Assembly: GCA_964610505.1 (NCBI GenBank)
Contig: CAZSXU010000002.1
Span: 234,777 to 298,776, forward strand
DNA from: CAZSXU01 sp964610505
GTDB taxonomy: Bacteria > Arandabacterota > Arandabacteria > JAGLYR01
Direction of reading: 5' to 3'
DNA: 64,000 bases
Shown: positions 44,409-53,167 of the stretch, piece by piece
How positions within the stretch are numbered: position 1 is the first letter of the stretch
Layout: each line of letters begins with the position of its first letter
The notes under the pieces: generated by a model
Told to the model about the DNA's origin: nothing
What the model saw: only the letters and a program-made list of their open reading frames with translations
Databases searched by the model: none
Program-made: the position numbers and the translations under genes

Positions 44409-45428
44409 ATGGCGAAATCGAAGCTTTACGGAAGAGATCTGATTTGCACACAGGACTGGTCGGTCGAAGAGCTGAACGAGGCACTCGATCTGGCGGTCGA
44501 CATGAAGGCCAACCGGTTCTCGGAGGGGCACCTGGGTATCCTCAAGGGGCGGACCTTCATGATGTTCTTCTACAATCCTTCGGTGCGGACGCGCCAGTCC
44601 TTCGAAGGCGCGGCCACCGAGTTGGGCGGGCATGCGCAGTTCCTGGAGCCGAAGGCCATGCGGTTGAAGACGAAGCACAGTGCGGGGGAGACCATCGAAG
44701 ACGCGGCAAAGGTCATGACCCGCTACGCCTGCGGGATCGGCATTCGGATTCTCGAGGACAAGATCGACGCCTACGGCGACGGAGATGCGCTTCTCCTGGA
44801 GTATGCGAAACACGCCGACATTCCCATCATCAACATGGCCGACGACAAGTTTCATCCCTGCCAAGGACTGGCGGACGTGATGGGGTTGCGGCAGCACCTG
44901 GGGACGAAGGACGTCAAGGGCAAGAAGCTCTTGCAGGTCTGGTCCCATGGGGCCCTGGCGCGCTCGTGGTGCTCGGTGCAGGAGAGCCTCCTGATCAATT
45001 CCCGCTTCGGGATGGACGTGACGCTGGCCCACCCGGAGGGGTACGATCTCGACCCGGACGTCGTGGCAGAGGTGGAGGCCAACTGCAAGGCAAACGGCGC
45101 GGCTTTCGAGATCGTCCATGATCCCGCCGAGGGTTACACGGGCGCGGATGTCGTGTACGCCCGAAACTGGATGAGTCCGAAGGCTTACGAGAATGGCTTC
45201 GACAAGGAGCCGGAAGTCCGCAAGGCGCTCGGGTACCCGGAGTGGATCTGTGACCGGGAGAAGATGGAGCGAACCCGCAACGCGCTCTTCATCCACCCGA
45301 TGCCGGTGGATCGGGGTCATGAGGTGACCGATGAGGTGGCCAGCGGCCCCCGGTCGATCATCTACGACGTGGCGGAAAACCGGCTTCATGTTCAGAAGGC
45401 CGTCATGGCGCTGACGATGGGGGAGTAG
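44409..45428 (+). CDS. YgeW-like carbamoyltransferase 2
   Basis: 339 residues, clearly homologous to the preceding gene. SVRTR (58-62) and HPCQG are present, but the loop that reads HCLP in most family members is HPMPVDRGHEVTDE, so the cysteine is lost. Both copies share the ending LHVQKAVMALTM. This copy is probably specialised for another carbamoyl acceptor. It could also form heteromers with copy 1. It ends three bases before the carbamate kinase gene. Confidence 0.86.
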   Translation: MAKSKLYGRDLICTQDWSVEELNEALDLAVDMKANRFSEGHLGILKGRTFMMFFYNPSVRTRQSFEGAATELGGHAQFLEPKAMRLKTKHSAGETIEDAAKVMTRYACGIGIRILEDKIDAYGDGDALLLEYAKHADIPIINMADDKFHPCQGLADVMGLRQHLGTKDVKGKKLLQVWSHGALARSWCSVQESLLINSRFGMDVTLAHPEGYDLDPDVVAEVEANCKANGAAFEIVHDPAEGYTGADVVYARNWMSPKAYENGFDKEPEVRKALGYPEWICDREKMERTRNALFIHPMPVDRGHEVTDEVASGPRSIIYDVAENRLHVQKAVMALTMGE

Positions 45429-45431
45429 CGA

Positions 45432-46373
45432 ATGGGAAGACTGGCGGTGATCGCGATTGGGGGGAATTCCCTGATCAAGGATAAGGAACACCAGAGCGTT
45501 GCAGACCAATATGAGGCCGTGGCGGAGACCTGCCGTCACATCGCAGGCCTGATCGAGGAAGGGTACGACCTGGTCATCACTCACGGGAATGGGCCGCAGG
45601 TGGGGTTCATTCTCCTTCGCTCCGAGCTGGCGAGCGAGATCCTGCACCCGGTGCCGCTGGATTCGTGCGGCGCGGATACCCAGGGCGCCATCGGGTATCA
45701 CATCCAGCAGGCGCTCACCAACGAGTTCCGGGAGCGCGGCATCGACAAGCGGGCGGCCACGGTGATCACTCAAGTCGTGGTCGACCGGAACGATCCGGCG
45801 TTTCAGAAACCGAGCAAGCCCATCGGCCCGTTCTACGAGAAGGACAAAGCGGACGAGTATCGGGTGAAGCGGGGCTGGACCGTGGTCGAGGACGCCGGCC
45901 GGGGTTACCGCCGCGTGGTCGCTTCGCCCGAACCCAGGGAGATCGTTGAGGAAGAGGCGATTCGAACGCTTTCCCGGGCGGGGTTCGTAGTGGTGTCCGT
46001 GGGAGGTGGGGGGATTCCCGTGATTCGAGACGACCAGGGGAATCTTGTCGGCACGGCGGCCGTGATCGACAAGGATCTCGCTTCGGGACTCCTGGCGTCG
46101 CGAATTGGCGCCAAGGATCTTATCATTTCCACGGCGATCGAGAACGTGGCCCTCCATTTCGGAAAGCCGGAGGAGCAGCGTCTCTCGAAACTGTCGCTGG
46201 ACGATGCTCGCCGTTATCTTGCGGAGGGCCACTTCGCCCCGGGAAGCATGAAACCGAAGATCGAGACCGCCATCCGCTTCCTCGAACATGGAGGGAAGCG
46301 GGTCATCATCACGTGTCCCGAGGTAATCGTCGAGGCGGTTCGCGGGGAGCGGGGGACAACGATCGAGAGCTGA
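45432..46373 (+). CDS. arcC: Carbamate kinase
   Basis: 313 residues, usual length. AIGGNSLIKD (8-17), ITHGNGPQVG, the PIGPFYEKD segment, and VSVGGGGIPV with DKDLAS are the ATP and carbamate sites of the amino-acid-kinase fold. It converts carbamoyl phosphate plus ADP to ATP, CO2 and ammonia. Here it takes the place of E. coli yqeA and would recover the energy of the carbamoyltransferase step. It is three bases from the gene before and eight from the gene after. Confidence 0.95.
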   Translation: MGRLAVIAIGGNSLIKDKEHQSVADQYEAVAETCRHIAGLIEEGYDLVITHGNGPQVGFILLRSELASEILHPVPLDSCGADTQGAIGYHIQQALTNEFRERGIDKRAATVITQVVVDRNDPAFQKPSKPIGPFYEKDKADEYRVKRGWTVVEDAGRGYRRVVASPEPREIVEEEAIRTLSRAGFVVVSVGGGGIPVIRDDQGNLVGTAAVIDKDLASGLLASRIGAKDLIISTAIENVALHFGKPEEQRLSKLSLDDARRYLAEGHFAPGSMKPKIETAIRFLEHGGKRVIITCPEVIVEAVRGERGTTIES

Positions 46374-46381
46374 GGACGCCG

Positions 46382-47635
46382 ATGGGACAGCCCGTAGGTC
46401 TGAAATGCGTGGCGTGCGGCAAGACGTACGATTCCAATTCGCGCCTCTTCACGTGTGACGATTGCGGTCCGGAGGGCACGCTGGACGTCCTCTATGATGT
46501 GAGAACGGTGTCGAGGCTGTTGACCCGGGAGTCTCTCGAGCGGTCGAAGGACTACACGATCTGGCGGTACCTGCCGCTCCTTCCCGTTGATGAGGAGACG
46601 CCGCGGGCGCCGCTGAGCGTCGGCTGGACGCCCCTCTACGGGGTCGAACGCCTCGGCCGGGAGATCGGCTGTCCGGATCTGTTCATCAAGGACGACGGGC
46701 GTAACCCGACGGCTTCCTTCAAGGATCGGGCGAGCGCCGTCGGAATCGCCAAGGCCGTGGAACTGGGTCGGGACATCGTCACCTGCGCGTCCACGGGAAA
46801 CGCCGCCTCTTCGCTGGCCGGCCTCTCGGCGAGCATGAATCTTCGAAGCGTGATCTTCGTTCCGGCGGCCGCGCCCAAAGCGAAGATCGCGCAGCTTCTG
46901 ATCTACGGCGCCAGAATTGTCTTGATCGAGGGCACGTACGATGAGGCGTTCGATCTGTGCTTTGACGCGGCGGCATCGTGCGAGTGGTACTGCCGGAATA
47001 CGGGGATCAACCCGTACCTCTCGGAGGGTAAGAAGACGGCGGCGCTCGAGATCGGCGAGCAGCTGGGCTGGCGCTCTCCGGACAAGGTGTTTGTCTCTGT
47101 CGGGGACGGCTGCATTATCGGAGGGCTCTGGAAGGGATTCCGGGACCTGGTCGACATCGGTCTTCTCGATCGAATGCCGCAGCTGGTCGGGGTTCAGGCC
47201 GAAGGGTGCCGGCCGATCGTGACGGCGGTCGAAACGGGCGAGCCGGTTGAGTGGGTGACGCCCAAGACGCTTGCGGACAGCATCTCGGTGGGCCGGCCGC
47301 GCGACGCGCGAAAGGCGGTCCGCGCGATCACCGACTCGGGAGGCTTCGGCGTGGCGGTGTCCGATGAGGAAATCCTGGATGCCATGCGGGTCCTCGGTCG
47401 CGGTACCGGGATCTTCGGCGAACCCGCGGGCGTGACGGGGTTCGCCGGACTCCGCCGGGCAATTCGGGAGGGACTCGTGGGTGCAGGCGAGCGGGTGGTG
47501 GTTCTGGTCACCGGCAACGGGCTGAAAGACGTGGAGAGCGCGCTCAGGGCCGTGGAGGAACCGCCGCGCGCCGCGCCCGACCTGGCGGAGGTTCGCCGGG
47601 TGGTGGAGAAGCATTATCCGGATTGCCTGGGATAG
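46382..47635 (+). CDS. Threonine-synthase-like PLP enzyme (fold type II)
   Basis: 417 residues from ATG 46382. A small zinc-ribbon-like N-terminus (CVACGKTY ... CDDCG) is followed by the tryptophan-synthase-beta-type PLP fold: PLP lysine in NPTASFKDRAS, phosphate site STGNAASSLAG, and a VTGNGLKD end. This is the threonine synthase pattern. In the related E. coli cluster this position is held by YgeX, diaminopropionate ammonia-lyase, also fold type II. So this enzyme may eliminate ammonia from a purine-derived amino acid rather than make threonine. Both are possible. Last gene of the operon. Confidence 0.85.
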   Translation: MGQPVGLKCVACGKTYDSNSRLFTCDDCGPEGTLDVLYDVRTVSRLLTRESLERSKDYTIWRYLPLLPVDEETPRAPLSVGWTPLYGVERLGREIGCPDLFIKDDGRNPTASFKDRASAVGIAKAVELGRDIVTCASTGNAASSLAGLSASMNLRSVIFVPAAAPKAKIAQLLIYGARIVLIEGTYDEAFDLCFDAAASCEWYCRNTGINPYLSEGKKTAALEIGEQLGWRSPDKVFVSVGDGCIIGGLWKGFRDLVDIGLLDRMPQLVGVQAEGCRPIVTAVETGEPVEWVTPKTLADSISVGRPRDARKAVRAITDSGGFGVAVSDEEILDAMRVLGRGTGIFGEPAGVTGFAGLRRAIREGLVGAGERVVVLVTGNGLKDVESALRAVEEPPRAAPDLAEVRRVVEKHYPDCLG

Positions 47636-47710
47636 GCAAACTGGACGAATCGGACGTACACCAGGCGGGTTCGTGAGCAGGCTTCGGCCGCCGCGAGCGG
47701 CCACGGGCTG

Positions 47711-47874
47711 AGCCATCGATCAATGGACCAACTAGACCGCAATGGAGCAGGGTGTGTTCTTCTACGATGCCTTTGTCCAGAATCTATTGCTCCATTGCTC
47801 CATTGCTCTATTGCTCCATTGCTCTGCCTGGATGATGTGTGGCTCCGCGTGCCGGAGCCACACATCATCCAGGC
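47711..47874 (-). repeat. Hairpin-plus-octamer element, copy 2
   Basis: Reverse orientation. A perfect 22-bp hairpin (47826-47847 with 47853-47874, 5-base loop) abuts the TAG stop of the minus-strand sulfatase-like gene. Five octamers GAGCAATR (minus strand; 47785-47824) follow, then a tail matching copy 1 for about 32 bases at ~28 identities. Stem bases differ from copy 1 but stay paired. It may also act as a bidirectional terminator between convergent operons. Confidence 0.75.
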
Positions 47875-49613
47875 TAGTGCAAATACCCCAGGGACCGCAA
47901 GTGATCCTTGAGTTCGACACTCAGTTCCACGGGTTCTGCAGGCGTTCTGTCGCCCCGATCGATCCAGACATAGAATCCGGGTCCCGTCTCGGGCGGAGCG
48001 TCGAAGAGGGCGGGTGACTCGATCGGGAAATCCAGCGACAGGGGTAGCTGGCTGGGCTCGACGGCATCTCCCCCGACGAACACGTGGTCGAAGGCAGGCT
48101 CGCCGCCGATCCGGAGGTCCACGTCGAGAGATCCGTCCGGAGGAATCATCGCCAGACGGATTTCGCCGGGATGGACGGACTCGAACATGAGGCGGCGCCG
48201 GTCGTCGGGAACCCGCAACCGGCAAGCCCGATCCCCGGCGGTTTCAATCCCCGCAAGGACCACATGGAGATTTCCGATTTCGCCGGAATAGACGTGCCCT
48301 TCGTCACCCGGTATCCAGCGAACGCACAGCCGCCAGGGAATGAGCTCCCCGGCCATGTTGAGCAGGTCCCCCGTCAGGGCATCCACGAGAGGGGCTTCCG
48401 TGGTCTCCACATTGTCTGATTCGAGAGGATCGGAACGGAGATCGTAGAGCTCCCTCGTCCCGTCGTTGAGATTCATGATCAGTTTGCGGCCACCGCTCGC
48501 GAGTGAGATGAGATTCGTGCTGTAGCGCGACGTATCTGTGAAGATGAGCGGATCCCACGCGTCGGTATTCTCCGAAACGAGAGGCCAGAGATCTTCTCCC
48601 TGCGCGCCGGTGGGGGGAGGAAGACCGGCGGAAGCCAGAAGGGTGGGCATCACGTCGAGCAGCCGAACCGGTTCCGGCACACGGACTCCCCGGTGCGCGC
48701 CGCGGGGATCGGAAATGACGAGGGGAACGGCGGTGAGCTCGCGGTAGAGCGTGTGTGCGTGTCTCCAGCGGCCCCGCTCGAAGAACTCCTCGCCGTGGTC
48801 GGCGGTGACCGCGATCACCGTTCGGTCCGCCAGGTCTCGAGCGCCGAGCGTGTCGAGAACCCGGCGGATATTGGCGTCCACATATGCGATGGCCGCGTCG
48901 TAATGGGCCAGGATGTGGAACTTATGGCTCGGTTTGACGGGGTGCTTTTCGTAGTGGCGGGGGCCGGCGTAGAGCCAGTCATGGATCAGTTCATTGCCGG
49001 TGAAGAGCCGGCGGTAGGGATCGGGAACCGCGTACTTGACGTGCGCGTCGAAGTAGTGAAGGAAAAGAAAGAACGGCTCCTCGACGCCCTCGAGCCACTG
49101 AAGGCCGCTGTCGGTCACGGCGCGGGCCTGAATCTTGTATTCCGGCTCGATCTGCTTGAACATGTCGGCCTGGAAGTCTTCGAAGTAGTCGAACCCCCGG
49201 TCAAAGCCGAATGTCGGCCCGACGTACGTGCAGCTGACGACGCCGCCGCAGTGGTACCCTTCCGCCTGGAGGATCTCGGCAAGCATCGGAAGACCCGAAG
49301 GAATCCCACAGCCGTCGTCGACGACGCCGTGCGTGAGCGGGTGGGTCGAGGAAAACAGGGTGGCGTGGGATGGGAGGGTCCACGGAGACGCGGCCGTGAC
49401 GTTCTCAAAGAGCACGCCGGACGCGGCCAGCGAATCGATCGTGGGGCTGGTGGCGCGCTCGTATCCGTAGCAGCTCAGGTGGTCCGATCGGCAGGTGTCT
49501 ATTGAAATCAGGACGATGTTCGGGGGCCTCTCCTTCTGCGCGCAGCCGGACGCGACGACGATGCTCAGAAGCACCGACATAGCGTGAAGAGAGCGTATCC
49601 GCGGCTTCTGCAT
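47874..49613 (-). CDS. Sulfatase-like alkaline-phosphatase-superfamily lipoprotein
   Basis: 579 residues from ATG 49613 (GAGGA upstream). Lipobox with Cys24 (VVASGC). Metal sites SIDTCRSDH (Asp39) and TADHGEEF, and HYFDAH. The position of the formylglycine precursor reads TLPSHAT, so Thr79 replaces Cys/Ser and His replaces Arg; the enzyme is unlikely to be a classic sulfatase and may be a phosphohydrolase or phosphotransferase. The C-terminal ~150 residues form a beta-rich domain, ending in a SLGYL motif shared with the next sulfatase-like protein. Outer membrane or periplasm. Confidence 0.82.
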   Translation of the reverse strand: MQKPRIRSLHAMSVLLSIVVASGCAQKERPPNIVLISIDTCRSDHLSCYGYERATSPTIDSLAASGVLFENVTAASPWTLPSHATLFSSTHPLTHGVVDDGCGIPSGLPMLAEILQAEGYHCGGVVSCTYVGPTFGFDRGFDYFEDFQADMFKQIEPEYKIQARAVTDSGLQWLEGVEEPFFLFLHYFDAHVKYAVPDPYRRLFTGNELIHDWLYAGPRHYEKHPVKPSHKFHILAHYDAAIAYVDANIRRVLDTLGARDLADRTVIAVTADHGEEFFERGRWRHAHTLYRELTAVPLVISDPRGAHRGVRVPEPVRLLDVMPTLLASAGLPPPTGAQGEDLWPLVSENTDAWDPLIFTDTSRYSTNLISLASGGRKLIMNLNDGTRELYDLRSDPLESDNVETTEAPLVDALTGDLLNMAGELIPWRLCVRWIPGDEGHVYSGEIGNLHVVLAGIETAGDRACRLRVPDDRRRLMFESVHPGEIRLAMIPPDGSLDVDLRIGGEPAFDHVFVGGDAVEPSQLPLSLDFPIESPALFDAPPETGPGFYVWIDRGDRTPAEPVELSVELKDHLRSLGYLH

Positions 49614-49795
49614 CCGAGCATTCCTCAGAGTCCGGTGAGCGCCTGAGAGACTACCCTCAAGGCTAGCATCGGCCGGAGGCGGAGTCAAGTTGAGGGGGAG
49701 GAGACCCGCCCCACGGACGGCGTTCGTTTCTCGCGGGCCCGCGTCATGGACCTCAGAAGCCGCACGGATAGGTTCGCCCTGGGCCGAATCCGGAC

Positions 49796-51994
49796 CTAGA
49801 GACGCGAGAGCAGCACGCGCACCTCATCGATCCGCGGGTAGTCGGGCGATTCATCGATGATTCGGTGAAGCTGGTCCCGCGCTTCCTCCGGCTTCCCCGC
49901 CTCAAGACACGCCAGAGCGAGATGATGCGCGATGTCGGGCACGAATGTGCCCTCGGCGGCTCTACGGAGTTCGACCACGGCCTCCTCGGCGCGTCCCAGC
50001 TTGAGATATCCCCATCCCCGCGTGTCCAGGAACGCCCGCTCGGTGGGATCCAGGACTACGGCGCGTTCGGCAAGTTCGACGCCGCGGGCGACGTCTTCCC
50101 CGGAATCGATGAGCTCCCAGGCGAGTGCGTTGTACGCGTCCGGATCCTCGGGGAACCGGACGATGCACTCCTCGAAGAGAGAGATTCCCTCGCGGGGGAA
50201 ACCCGCCTCGATCAGACTCAGGCTCAGATGGTTGAGAAGCTGGGGCGGCAGCGGGTCCATTTCGAGAAGGCGTCGTCGCTCGGTCGCATACTCGCTCATT
50301 CGTCCCATGCGGGCCAGCGCCAGAGTCAATTCGGTCTGGACGGCCGACGGATCGGGCACGAGCGGTATGCTTCGACGATAGGCCTCGAGGGCCTCGGATT
50401 CGCGCCCGGCCTTCTCGAGCGACTGGGCCAGCCACATGTGGTAGAGCGGGTCGTCGGGGTAATCGCCCGCCAGCCCGCGCCAGACTTCGGAGGCCTCGAG
50501 GAACCTCTCCTGACGCTGGAGCGCGCGCGCCAGAAGGTCCCGAGTCTCCACGAGGTTGGGAGCGATGGCGAGCGCCCGGCGGAGTTCCTCTTCGGCGCGG
50601 GACCAGTCTTGCTCGTCCATGTGGCGGCGGCCGCTCTCCACATGAACCATCGTGCCGATTCGATCCTTCGGGTCGGGTCCGGTGAAAAGGCTGTCCTCCA
50701 GGCCGGGATCATTGATGGTGTTGGACACGCGGCCCAGGTAGCCGAGGCTGAGAAGACGGGCTTCGGTCTCGGGGTCGATCTGGGACACCGGGCGGGGTTC
50801 CTCGGGTGGAGCACTGAACTGTTGGAGATCGGCCGCAAGCCGTTTGCGAAGCGCGTTGGCCGCGTCCGCGTGCTCGTCGATGACGTTCTGGGTCTGGCCG
50901 GGGTCCGCGTTGAGATCGTAGAGCTCTTCCCGGGGCGCCGCGACGTAGAGCCAGCGATCGGTCCTGAGCGATCGAAGGCCGCTCCAGCCGTACCGGAGGC
51001 GGGCAAAATAGGTCTCGGCGTGGGAACGGCCGGGCCCAACGGACTCGGACGCGTCGCGAAGAAGCGGCATCAGCGAAGATCCCTGAACGCAGGCGGGTGC
51101 ATCGATTCCAAGAAACTCGAGGAGCGTCGGCATGACGTCGACCAGCTGGACGACCGCGGGAGTTCTCTGATTCGGGGCGATTCGCTCCGGAAACGACCAG
51201 ATCATGGGAACGCGAAGGGTGCTGTCGTAGAGAAAGATCCCGTGGTAGCGCTCACCGTGATCCCAGAGGCTCTCGCCGTGATCGGACGTGAAAATCCAGA
51301 GGGTCCGCTCGCGGGGGCAGATGGTCTCGAGCTTCTCGGTGATCTCCCCGAGGCAGAAATCGGCGTAGGCGATCTCGCCGTCGTAGGGCGCATCCTCAAA
51401 ACGCTCCGAGAAAGGCGGGGGTGGCAGATAGCGCAGATGGGGATCGAAATAGTGGAGGAAGATGAAGTAGGGGCCGGTTCCGGATTGCACGCCGATCCAT
51501 TCCTCGACGGCCCGGTTCAGCAGTCCCGCGGGCCGCTCGGAATCGCGGGGAAAGTGGCCGTCGTAGGTGTCGAAACCCTGGTCGAGGTTGAATCTCCCGT
51601 CGAGAGGAAACGCCCCGATGAAGGCGGCCGTCGTATAGCCGTTTTGGCCGAGGATCTCCGCCAGCGTGACCTGCTCGTCGGGGATGGTGTAGGACGCGTT
51701 GTCGCGGATCCGGTGGAACTCGGGATAGGTGCCGGTGAAGAGCGTGGTGTGACCCGGCAGGGTCAGCGGAACCTGCGCGTAGGCGCGCTCGAAGAGCAGC
51801 CCCTCGGCGGCCAGCCGGTCCACCGTTGGGGTGGATGCGGTCGTGTGACCGTAGCAACCGAGATGATCCGCCCGGCAGGTGTCGAAGACGACCAGGACGA
51901 CGTTGACGGGTGGGTCCTTTCGAAAAAGGACCACGGCGGCGACGACCGCTGCCACCAGGACAAGGACGACGATCAAAATGACGGCCCGCTTCAT
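49796..51994 (-). CDS. Membrane-anchored sulfatase-like hydrolase with TPR domain
   Basis: 732 residues from ATG 51994. One N-terminal TM helix (AVILIVVLVLVAAVVAAVVL) anchors a sulfatase-like domain (FDTCRADH, TSDHGESLWDHGE, HYFDPH), with Thr78 at the nucleophile position (TLPGHTT). After the SLGYLG motif, about six TPR repeats (460-732) follow. The fusion suggests the hydrolase is held in a protein complex. It lies 182 bases upstream of the lipoprotein homologue on the same strand; the two are likely functionally linked. Substrate unknown. Confidence 0.85.
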   Translation of the reverse strand: MKRAVILIVVLVLVAAVVAAVVLFRKDPPVNVVLVVFDTCRADHLGCYGHTTASTPTVDRLAAEGLLFERAYAQVPLTLPGHTTLFTGTYPEFHRIRDNASYTIPDEQVTLAEILGQNGYTTAAFIGAFPLDGRFNLDQGFDTYDGHFPRDSERPAGLLNRAVEEWIGVQSGTGPYFIFLHYFDPHLRYLPPPPFSERFEDAPYDGEIAYADFCLGEITEKLETICPRERTLWIFTSDHGESLWDHGERYHGIFLYDSTLRVPMIWSFPERIAPNQRTPAVVQLVDVMPTLLEFLGIDAPACVQGSSLMPLLRDASESVGPGRSHAETYFARLRYGWSGLRSLRTDRWLYVAAPREELYDLNADPGQTQNVIDEHADAANALRKRLAADLQQFSAPPEEPRPVSQIDPETEARLLSLGYLGRVSNTINDPGLEDSLFTGPDPKDRIGTMVHVESGRRHMDEQDWSRAEEELRRALAIAPNLVETRDLLARALQRQERFLEASEVWRGLAGDYPDDPLYHMWLAQSLEKAGRESEALEAYRRSIPLVPDPSAVQTELTLALARMGRMSEYATERRRLLEMDPLPPQLLNHLSLSLIEAGFPREGISLFEECIVRFPEDPDAYNALAWELIDSGEDVARGVELAERAVVLDPTERAFLDTRGWGYLKLGRAEEAVVELRRAAEGTFVPDIAHHLALACLEAGKPEEARDQLHRIIDESPDYPRIDEVRVLLSRL

Positions 51995-52553
51995 GCTCCG
52001 ATCTCCCCGCGAATCCGTAGCCAAGATGCGTGAACACTACAAACTATCATTGGAGAATCATGGAGTCAAGCGACAGAACGGGGCGATGGGCCGACACGGC
52101 GACCGCGCGAGGGCACGGAAGCGCGACAACCCGAAACCCCAGGCACAGATTTCACAGATGTGCACAGATCCAGAACCCGAAACACTATCCGCAGATTACG
52201 CAGATTACGCAGATCAACTCTGTGGCCGGAAGTCCTGTGCCAAGAAACCGGCCCAGGTCTCCCGGCCGGGGTGGATGCAATCCATTTCCACCCCATTTCC
52301 GATTTCCGATTTGCCATTTCCGATTTCCGGCCAACCCAAGCGAATCGGAAATGGGAAATCGGAAATCGCGAATCGGGAGCCGCGTCTTGGAGCAGATGCT
52401 TGACTTTTGGCCTCACGCGTCGTATGGCGGGGAGGAAGGTCCGGAAAATCTCGGCGCAGGTGTAAACGATCCCGGGCCTTTCTGCGACTCCATGGGTGAG
52501 ACCGCCGGGCCCGGAATCGTCCGGGCCCACCCGGAGTGACCCGGAGGCATGGG
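51995..52553. repeat. Repeat-rich divergent intergenic region
   Basis: No gene. 52142-52225 holds CACAGAT-type and CGCAGATTA-type direct repeats related to the inverted repeats at 7480 and 16007. 52301-52330 is an imperfect inverted copy of 52341-52376 (core ATTTCCGATTT). The rest is GC-rich with no clear promoter. Confidence 0.6.
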
Positions 52554-53162
52554 ATGGAAACCTCGAACGATCGGGATTCGGGCGGAAGATCCAAGGCCGA
52601 AGCGGATAGGGATCTCGCCGAGCGGGCAGCGGCCGGCGAGGAAGAAGCCTGGCGGGAGATCTACGATCGAACCCGGGACCGCCTCTTCGCTCTCCTGTCC
52701 TACCACGTCGGGGACCGCGACGAGGCCCTGGACGTTCTTCAGGAAACGTTCGTCTCGGCCATCCGAAACATCGATCGGTTCTCCGGGGAAGGCAGTCTCG
52801 AAGGTTGGCTGGCCGTGATCGCCCTCCGGCGGGCGGCGGATTGGAAACGCCGCTTCGTGCCCCGCCTCAGGCGGACGCGGCCGCTGGAGGAAGCTCGAAC
52901 GGTGGAGGCCGACGGGCCGCCCGAGATTCGGTTGTCGGGCGAATCCCTGTGCTTGAGGGAATCGCTGGCGAAACTCTCGAGCCGGCAGCGGACCGCCCTG
53001 CTTCTCCGGGAGCTCCAAGATCTGAGCTTCGCGGAGATCGGCCGGGCGATGCGCTGCAGCGAAGCCACGGCCCGGGTACACCACTTGAGAGCGCGGGAAA
53101 GAATGCAGGCTCTGCTGACACCCGGGATTTCCCCCACGGGAACCCTTTGCGCCGAGGAGTGA
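52554..53162 (+). CDS. ECF-type RNA polymerase sigma factor
   Basis: 202 residues from ATG 52554, six bases after CCGGAGG. Region 2 (about 30-95: DEALDVLQETFVSAI, FSGEGSLEGWL) and region 4 (about 140-190: LSSRQRTALLLRELQDLSFAEI, then a helix-turn-helix ending ARVHHLRARERM) are present; region 3 is missing, as in ECF factors. The following gene, five bases on, starts with a short cytosolic segment and a TM helix as anti-sigma factors do, so it may hold this sigma factor at the membrane. Target promoters unknown. Confidence 0.92.
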   Translation: METSNDRDSGGRSKAEADRDLAERAAAGEEEAWREIYDRTRDRLFALLSYHVGDRDEALDVLQETFVSAIRNIDRFSGEGSLEGWLAVIALRRAADWKRRFVPRLRRTRPLEEARTVEADGPPEIRLSGESLCLRESLAKLSSRQRTALLLRELQDLSFAEIGRAMRCSEATARVHHLRARERMQALLTPGISPTGTLCAEE

Positions 53163-53167
53163 GAGTC

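Noticed and set aside
47785..47824. CRISPR-like array
   Set aside because: Units are 8 bases with no spacers, part of the hairpin element; no cas genes are near.
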